A model generated the notes under the pieces. That model was not told the DNA's origin, made no database searches, and was given only the letters and a program-made list of their open reading frames with translations. This document shows, piece after piece, positions 58,862 through 64,000 of a stretch of 64,000 nt of DNA. This DNA comes from Eutreptiella sp. 'Long Island Sound 2002' (lineage: Eukaryota > Euglenozoa > Euglenophyceae > Eutreptiales > Eutreptiaceae). The position numbers were made by a program, and so were the translations under genes. The DNA lies in assembly GCA_964036045.1 (NCBI GenBank), contig OZ038385.1, forward strand, positions 57,755,919 to 57,819,918, read 5' to 3'. The first letter of the stretch is position 1. The number at the start of each line of letters is the position of its first letter.

Positions 58862-60271
58862 CCCACGTGCCCGCACAGCCGAGACAACACCGCCACACCA
58901 GCACCAGCACGCACGGATCACCAGGGAGAACGCGCGCACACGCCCGATGCCCGAACCAGCACCCGCGTTCTCGCTACTTACAGGACCCAGCATCATACGC
59001 CCGCCCCCGAGGCCCGGGACCCTCCGCCGTCTCCCGCGGCCCTCTCCTCCGCCTCCGACTCCACAACCTCCACCACCACGACCACCTCATCCACCACCAC
59101 CACCACCACCACGTCCTCATCCAGCACTCCACCCCCCAGGCCGCGGGGAACACCTCCCAAACGGGCCTCCAAACCCGCCCCCACCGCGAGCAGCCCCACC
59201 GCCGCCAAAGCCCACGCCCCGGCGAAGCCCATGCCCACGACCCAGCCGAAGCCCAAGGCCGCCGCCAAAGGGCGGCCCGCAGCCAAGCCCAAGCCCAGGC
59301 CCAAACCCGGCGCCACGACGGCAGCTCGGGCCCGGCCCCCCCAGGATGTCCTCTACGACATCCGGCCCCAGCCGTCCCAGGCCCGAAGGCAGCAGCGCCC
59401 AGCGCGGCGCCCCCCCACCGTCACCGACACCACCGCCACCACCTTCATGGCGGAGCGCGCCGCGGCCGAAGCGCGGCGCGCCTCGTCCCACCACCTCCCA
59501 AAGCCCGCACCCCGGGCCCACGGACCGCTCCAGGGTCCACCAGCAGCGCCCCCGCCCCCCTACCGGCCCCCGATGACAGCCCACATGCAACGCATGCCCC
59601 ACTACCGCCGCCGCCACGAATCCCCGCCCAACCCCGAGGCGGAGACCGTACGCGCACACCCGCGGGTCCACATCCGCGTGCACCCCCACTCCCCACGCAC
59701 CCCCACGGAACAGGACTACGAGGCATCCCCCAGGCCCGCCACCGCCACCGGCCCCCACGACCCCATCACACCCACCCACGCCCACTCCTCCGCCCAAGAC
59801 CGCAGGCCCGCCCAGGAACAGTGGTGGCAGCGCTGGACCCACACGCAGCTCTGGGAGCTGCGGAAGTGGGCCCGGGGAGAGCCCTCCCTCGAGGGCCTGG
59901 TCCATCGGCCCCGCAAGGGGTCGGTGGAGAACTGCCGCCTCCGGCCGGCGGGGGGGTGGATGCCGCAGGCCGCATGGGAAGCCATGCTGGCCGATGCGCT
60001 CCACCCCCTGGGAGTCCACCCCCGCAACCTCCCCGCGCCCCAGGACCACCCGTACGTCCTCAGGCGCCTGCGGGAGACCCTCCAGGAAGCACGGCGAGAC
60101 GGCATCCGCCTGTGGGACATCACCCAAAGCCCAGCCCCGCACGCACACACCCCCTCACCACCCCACAAGCGTCGGCGCACCGACACCGGCGACACCCACA
60201 ACACCCCAGGAGCCCTGCGCGCCACACAACACGACGCGCCTGACCCCCCGGCCAGCGGCGCCGCCATCTAA
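58862..60271 (+). CDS. C3: Ser/Thr- and Lys/Pro-rich protein
   Basis: Open in the same frame directly after the C2 stop; the first ATG is at 59231 (347 residues from there). Before it is a Ser/Thr-rich tract; after it Lys/Pro/Ala repeats (KPKAAAKGRPAAKPKPRPK), then an ordered C-terminal domain of about 110 residues (WWQRWTHTQLWELRKWARG, AAWEAMLADALHPLGVH, YVLRRLRETLQEARRDGI) and a basic Pro-rich tail ending at TAA. The basic low-complexity part suits nucleic-acid binding. No family recognised. Frames in other phases here are longer but compositionally unlike protein. Confidence 0.6.
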   Translation, partial: PTCPHSRDNTATPAPARTDHQGERAHTPDARTSTRVLATYRTQHHTPAPEARDPPPSPAALSSASDSTTSTTTTTSSTTTTTTTSSSSTPPPRPRGTPPKRASKPAPTASSPTAAKAHAPAKPMPTTQPKPKAAAKGRPAAKPKPRPKPGATTAARARPPQDVLYDIRPQPSQARRQQRPARRPPTVTDTTATTFMAERAAAEARRASSHHLPKPAPRAHGPLQGPPAAPPPPYRPPMTAHMQRMPHYRRRHESPPNPEAETVRAHPRVHIRVHPHSPRTPTEQDYEASPRPATATGPHDPITPTHAHSSAQDRRPAQEQWWQRWTHTQLWELRKWARGEPSLEGLVHRPRKGSVENCRLRPAGGWMPQAAWEAMLADALHPLGVHPRNLPAPQDHPYVLRRLRETLQEARRDGIRLWDITQSPAPHAHTPSPPHKRRRTDTGDTHNTPGALRATQHDAPDPPASGAAI

Positions 60272-60519
60272 CCCCGTTATCCAGCACAGCACCACCACGG
60301 GGCGCCACGCCAGGCCCCGCCCAGAAGTCACCAAACAAACCGGACGCCGAACGAAGCCAACGCACACGACAACGAGCACCACTACGCCCAAAGGCGCCGA
60401 ACCCGGGCCCGATACCGTGGGCTCCTCTCCACCCTCAGCACGACACACACGTCACTGACGTCACTCCTCCGCCGTGCCCCCTCCCACGCCACCGCCCCGC
60501 CCCCCCCCCCCCTCCCGCC

Positions 60520-60897
60520 GCACGTCCCCGCGCCGCCCAGCACCCAGCCCCACACACTGCGCCACAGCATCGCCCTAGTCCGGCTCCTCCACCATCGCGG
60601 CACTTGGCACCTCACAGTAGACCGCCGTCCTGTGGTCCCGCTCCCCCCAGTTCACTCCCGGGGCCGCACCCGACCCACGCCGTGTTCGCCCTCACGTCGC
60701 GGGCCGCGGACATCCTCCCGCTCCCCGCCACCACCCCTCCCGGGCATCGCATACTACTTACCGCCAACCCCTCGGTCCTCAGTGAGGTCCCCATCGGGCA
60801 CGCCGACGCCCTGCACGTGCGCCCGCTGCTGCCCAACCTGCACGCTGCGTACGCCCCCGGCACGCCCGCCGACCCCTCCGTGTGGGACTCCCAGTAA
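60520..60897 (+). pseudogene. C4: possible short coding remnant downstream of C3
   Basis: Protein-like segments occur in two phases: HSIALVRLLHHRGTWHLTV, then after a shift HAVFALTSRAADILPLPA and HRILLTANPSVLSEVPIG, ending at a TAA. The total would be about 120 residues. It is either a frameshifted fourth ORF or chance in C-rich DNA; the hydrophobic pattern favours the former weakly. Confidence 0.35.
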
Positions 60898-60994
60898 GGC
60901 CACCGGCCAACGGCCGGCCCACACGCACCACCCCGCACCCGCCTCGGGCGCACGACTCCGTGGACGCCGCTACCCACACGCCCGGCCCCGCGCA

Positions 60995-61375
60995 ACCGCC
61001 TAACCGAGCCAGAACACAAGCACAAATCAAACCCGAGCCACACCCCGAAACCGCTAACCCTTGACTCCTAACCAAACCCGCCGAGGGAACAACGCAACCA
61101 CAGCCCACACCCACAGCCCACACAGCCGCCTAACCAGCCAGCACCAGAAGCAAAGAAACACCTCACCAAACCCACCCTGACCCAAGCCTAACCGGGCCGA
61201 AGCCCCAACACAAATCAAACCCGAGCCACAACCCGAAACCATCAACCCTTGACTCCAAACCAGGCTCGCTGAGGGAAATGCGTAGACACAGCCCACAGCC
61301 ACAGCCCACACAGCCGCCTAACCAGCCAGCACCAGAAGCAAAGAGACACCTAACCAAACCCACCCTGACCCATAC
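60995..61375 (+). repeat. Tandem repeat of about 188 bp, two copies, 3' region of element C
   Basis: CACAAATCAAACCCGAGCCA, AACCCTTGACTCC, AGCCCACACAGCCGCCTAAC and CAGCACCAGAAGCAAAG recur with a spacing of about 186-190 bp. Non-coding. Confidence 0.88.
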
Positions 61376-61533
61376 CCATGTACATCAGGACACGCGAGCC
61401 GCACCCCTGGGGCGCGACCGCCGCCACAGCACCGGCGACACACGCCAGAGGACACAACGCTATAGCACCGCCGCACCAGCTGCCCATGCCTGTGCCTGCA
61501 GTGTACGCGCGCCTCTGTTTTCCTCTCTTTTGT

Positions 61534-61592
61534 TTTTTCTTTTTCCTTTTTCAAAAAAAAAAAAAAAGAAAACAAAAAAAAAAAAAAAAAAA
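61534..61592 (+). repeat. T-rich then A-rich tract
   Basis: A T-rich stretch (TTTTGTTTTTTCTTTTT) runs into about 40 bp of nearly pure A (interrupted by GAAAAC). It could mark an old poly(A) tail of a retroposed copy or be a simple hairpin-forming repeat. Confidence 0.85.
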
Positions 61593-61661
61593 ACGAACAT
61601 TAGGGGGGGAGGAAGAGGGACACATCCACCCATGGCACACGTGCACCGCACACAGCACGCA

Positions 61662-61840
61662 CACCGGTAAACAGGAGCCCAGGGGCCCAGGACACCGCAC
61701 ATGCAACACAACACACCGAGCGGGCACACCGGTGAACAGGAGCCAGCTGGCCCAGGACACCGCAGACGCACCACAGCAAACCGCGCGGGCACACCGGTGA
61801 ACAGGAGCCCAACGGCCCAGGACGCTACACACACGTAGGG
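61662..61840 (+). repeat. Tandem repeat of about 65 bp, three copies
   Basis: GGGCACACCGGTGAACAGGA followed by GGCCCAGGAC occurs at about 61663, 61728 and 61792. Non-coding, within the 3' region of element C. Confidence 0.85.
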
Positions 61841-62385
61841 CAGCCGAGGGACAGGAAAGAACCAATACCCCATGGGTCGGACGCACTGGGGCGACCCAGC
61901 CGACCCACCGGGCCAGTGGCAGGAGCGGTACTCCAAAGCCACTGGTCCGAGCCCGGCCAGGCTGCATCGAGGACCATGGCAAACGTCACCCGGAGCCATG
62001 GAAGCAACCGGTGACAGGCGAGCCGGTACACAGTCCAGGAGGGGGTCACCTGCCAAGCAGAGTGGCCCCGCAACTCAAGCCACAAGGGTGAGGCGGTCGT
62101 ACCGTAGACAAGCGGGAGCAATACCCCTCGTGGTGAGAGATACTCCACACGGCTGGGCAGCCCCCCAGAGCTGCCGCCCAAAGGAGGGGGCATGTGGCCC
62201 TACCCATGGACACATGTGGGGACACCCTCCCACCTGGGACACATGGACCGGGTGGCCGCGACAATGCCTTCCCAAGCACATGCGGGAGCGGCTCAAGAGG
62301 CACCTGACATAGGGCAGTGGGAGGGACAGGACGTCCCCTTGGTAAGACCTTCTTCCTGCAATGTCAAAGGAGGCATCCCGAGCTC
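61841..62385. other. Unassigned 3' flank of element C
   Basis: Less C-skewed than the ORF region. Contains no supported gene; frames up to 198 codons on the minus strand lack domain-like sequence. Confidence 0.5.
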
Positions 62386-62412
62386 CCGAAGATACCTACC
62401 TACCTACCTACC
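62386..62412. repeat. (TACC)n microsatellite at the duplication junction
   Basis: About six copies of the tetranucleotide TACC (ATACCTACCTACC...) lie directly against the left edge of the second copy of the 1,438-bp repeat. Confidence 0.93.
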
Positions 62413-63850
62413 TTGTACTGCGCGTAGTTGAGGTGCGCGTGGCGGTCGGCGGCTTGATCAGACTCTCGCTCCATAGACAGGGCTTTAAGCAGTCTTAGTA
62501 GATTAGAGTAGCTGTGGGTAAGGGCTTTGCGCGCTGGCGTGTCTTTGCACTGTGACCATGTCTTCGCTGGGATCTTGCTGCGCAACAGAATCAGTTTGTC
62601 GTACTCAGAGTAACCACACGTAAGCCTTGCAACCAGCTTTCTGATTCTTGCCTCCATCTGATTGATCTCGTCCAGCTTGGGAAACTCCTTAAACTTGGTG
62701 ACCGCGGCCCCACGCAAAACACGCCCCCGATCTCCGACGCTGGACGAAGCACACGAGGTCATCAGGGCGCTGGGACTCAGAGACGGCGAAGGAGACCCCC
62801 CACAAGGGGACGCGGGCACGGACTTCGACCTGGAGGCAGTACCGGAGCCCCCCACCGGAGGCCCGCGGAACCTGCGCCGCCGGCGGGCAGCGTGCCCACA
62901 CTCTGCCCCGCGTGGAAACGGGGCCACTGCACCGGCGAATGCTGGTACCCCAAACAGCACCCTCAGCCCGGCCCTGATGACGGAGCGCTGCCCGAGGTGA
63001 AACCCGCGGCCGCATGTGCCGCCCTACGCTACGGGTTGGCGCAGGGCTGGATCCTGGATGAGACCGCGCGCGGCAGCGTGAACATCCAGGAGGCCGTCGA
63101 CCGAGTCACCCACGCGGGACAGGCGGCAGTGGCCTTGCACACCCGGGGCCGCCACGGCGGACCCGCAGAGGGGATCATTGTGGAACCCTCGGGAATGGTG
63201 CTGGTCCTGGCGGTGGACATGGTCCGAGGGGTGCTCCACGCATCCCGCGTGCGGCGGGCGTGCCCACAGTGGACCATCCAGGTGTACACCCCCCCACGGG
63301 CGTGGCCCTTCTCCTCGTGGGCGGTGCTCGCCGTCATGTGGCACCTGGCACCGGAGGACGCCCCCACAGGGACCGCGGAGGAAATCGCCCGGGACTTCCA
63401 CACCTGGCCGGCCAACCAGGATTACCCCTGGCGCAGGCCCCGGGGCGGCCTCCCAGTTGCACCCGCGGCAGAGGGGCTCAGCCTCGCGGCAACCCTCCAA
63501 CGGCACCCCGACAAGCAGGCACGCCACTTCCTGCAGACGGACACGGTCCCGGCCACCCCGCGAGACTCCGAGTGGCGATTGGACGCAGGGGAGGCGCAAC
63601 CGCTGCAGGGCCCCTGGACCCTCCCGTTGTGGTATTTGCCCATGGGCACCCTGGCCCACGCCACCCAGGCCGTCAAGGGGGCTTTCCCGCAGCCGCTCCT
63701 CCCCGGCGTGGCCCTGCTCCGCAGCCTGCAGGCGGGGGCCGCCTGGGTACGGTGGAAGGAAGGAAAAGGGCGCTCGAGCCCCTATTTCCCCCTGGTCCAG
63801 GGCCAGGCGCTGCTCGACGCCGAGGGCATGGGGACCGTGGAATGGGGGGC
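62413..63850. repeat. 1,438-bp direct repeat, copy 2
   Basis: Partial second copy of the A-gag/element C junction. It contains the antisense gag fragment (62413 to about 62699) and the first third of C1 (63000 onward), then diverges at 63851 after AATGGGGGGC. C1 here is therefore a truncated pseudogene copy. The few differences from copy 1 include 63079 and 63562. Confidence 0.95.
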
Positions 63851-64000
63851 GATCGTGCCCAGCACGGCGTGCAGGTGGATCACAGCGGCCGCCCCACAGC
63901 CCGATGGTCCCCTGTTTGGCCCCCCAACACGCCTTTACGAGGGACGTGTGAAAGGCCATACTGCGCCACACCAGGGAGTGGCTAAGGAACCCGGGTGCAC
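63851..64000. other. New flank after the truncated C1 copy
   Basis: 150 bp unrelated to the first copy of C1, starting GATCGTGCCCAGCACG. Nothing recognised before the window ends. Confidence 0.5.

Larger units (their letters stand above)
51460..62412 (+). mobile_element. Element C: C-rich multi-ORF element of unknown class
   Basis: Composition changes abruptly near 51460 to very high GC with C far exceeding G on the plus strand, up to about 61500. It carries three long plus-strand ORFs in one frame (C1 51653-55390, C2 55406-58861, C3 58862-60271) and a possible fourth. C1 has an RNase H-like domain and a terminal Cys/His knuckle as in LINE ORF2 proteins, but no reverse transcriptase motif is found. 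A 3' region with tandem repeats and A-rich tracts follows. LTRs or TIRs are not seen. The right edge coincides with a TACC microsatellite at 62386-62412. An A-tail within the 3' region hints at retroposition; the class remains unassigned. Confidence 0.6.

Noticed and set aside
58531-60243. 570-codon plus-strand frame overlapping C2 and C3
   Set aside because: Mostly Pro/Arg/His low complexity in the wrong phase; the C2/C3 phase has ordered helical segments.
1-64000. Alternative genetic code with TGA as sense
   Set aside because: TGA terminates intact frames here (for example C1), and TAA and TAG also interrupt decayed element genes; point mutation of CGA is simpler.

Overview
This is a eukaryotic nuclear window, most likely from the green lineage. 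It has spliceosomal-type introns (a five-exon gene with consistent phases), a tRNA-Arg gene, a tRNA-derived SINE-like sequence, chromodomain Ty3/gypsy elements, a MITE with hAT-like ends, many microsatellites and, most telling, a Penelope-like element whose GIY-YIG nuclease lies upstream of the reverse transcriptase. That permuted order is the hallmark of the Naiad/Chlamys clade, known from green algae, protists and invertebrates. One host gene looks plastid-targeted. A streptophyte (charophyte-like) or other green alga fits best; a protist such as a dinoflagellate cannot be excluded from sequence alone.

Layout. 1-1540: 85-bp minisatellite. 1541-7396: gene-poor DNA with microsatellites. 7397-8302 (-): an intronless F-box-like/LRR gene. 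8717-14646: Penelope-like element with about 360-bp terminal inverted repeats, disrupted by a 1.35-kb TTAA-flanked TIR element and a perfect 44-bp-arm hairpin that share a near-palindromic motif. 14739-15706: zinc-knuckle gag-like remnant. About 16.0-16.6 kb: inverted GTGTT/ACAAC arrays. 17774-17846 (-): tRNA-Arg(CCG). 19565-24887 (+): five-exon gene for a Lys/Pro/Ala-rich, probably plastid membrane protein. 24.9-32.8 kb: largely non-coding, with a SINE-like tRNA relative and a 1.3-kb fold-back element carrying three CG-rich palindromes.

33.5-51.5 kb is a nest of retroelements, all on the minus strand. Chromovirus A (gag, protease, RT-RNase H, integrase, chromodomain) is split by chromovirus B (38774-50349), which has 265-bp LTRs and a GGGA target duplication; removing B restores A's reading frame. 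A also carries a 466-bp MITE with hAT-like ends. B carries an unrecognised gene downstream of pol, itself split by a 1.34-kb ATTAAC-flanked insert containing a 30-bp coding repeat. B is strikingly rich in TCGA.

51.46-62.4 kb (+) is a compositionally alien, very C-rich block (element C). Three long ORFs lie in one frame: C1, with a CCCH-type finger, an RNase H-like domain and a LINE-like terminal Cys/His knuckle; C2, Pro/His-rich with a Cys-rich N-terminus; and C3, Lys/Pro-rich. No reverse transcriptase is visible in any of them. A 1,438-bp segment spanning the A-gag/C junction recurs without indels at 62413-63850, so the window ends in a partial second copy of an 11,239-bp unit. Element C is the best candidate here for an undescribed mobile system.

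Most element genes are decayed by single in-frame stops or frameshifts. The C ORFs, the LRR gene, the five-exon gene and the RT ORF of the Penelope-like element are the intact long frames.
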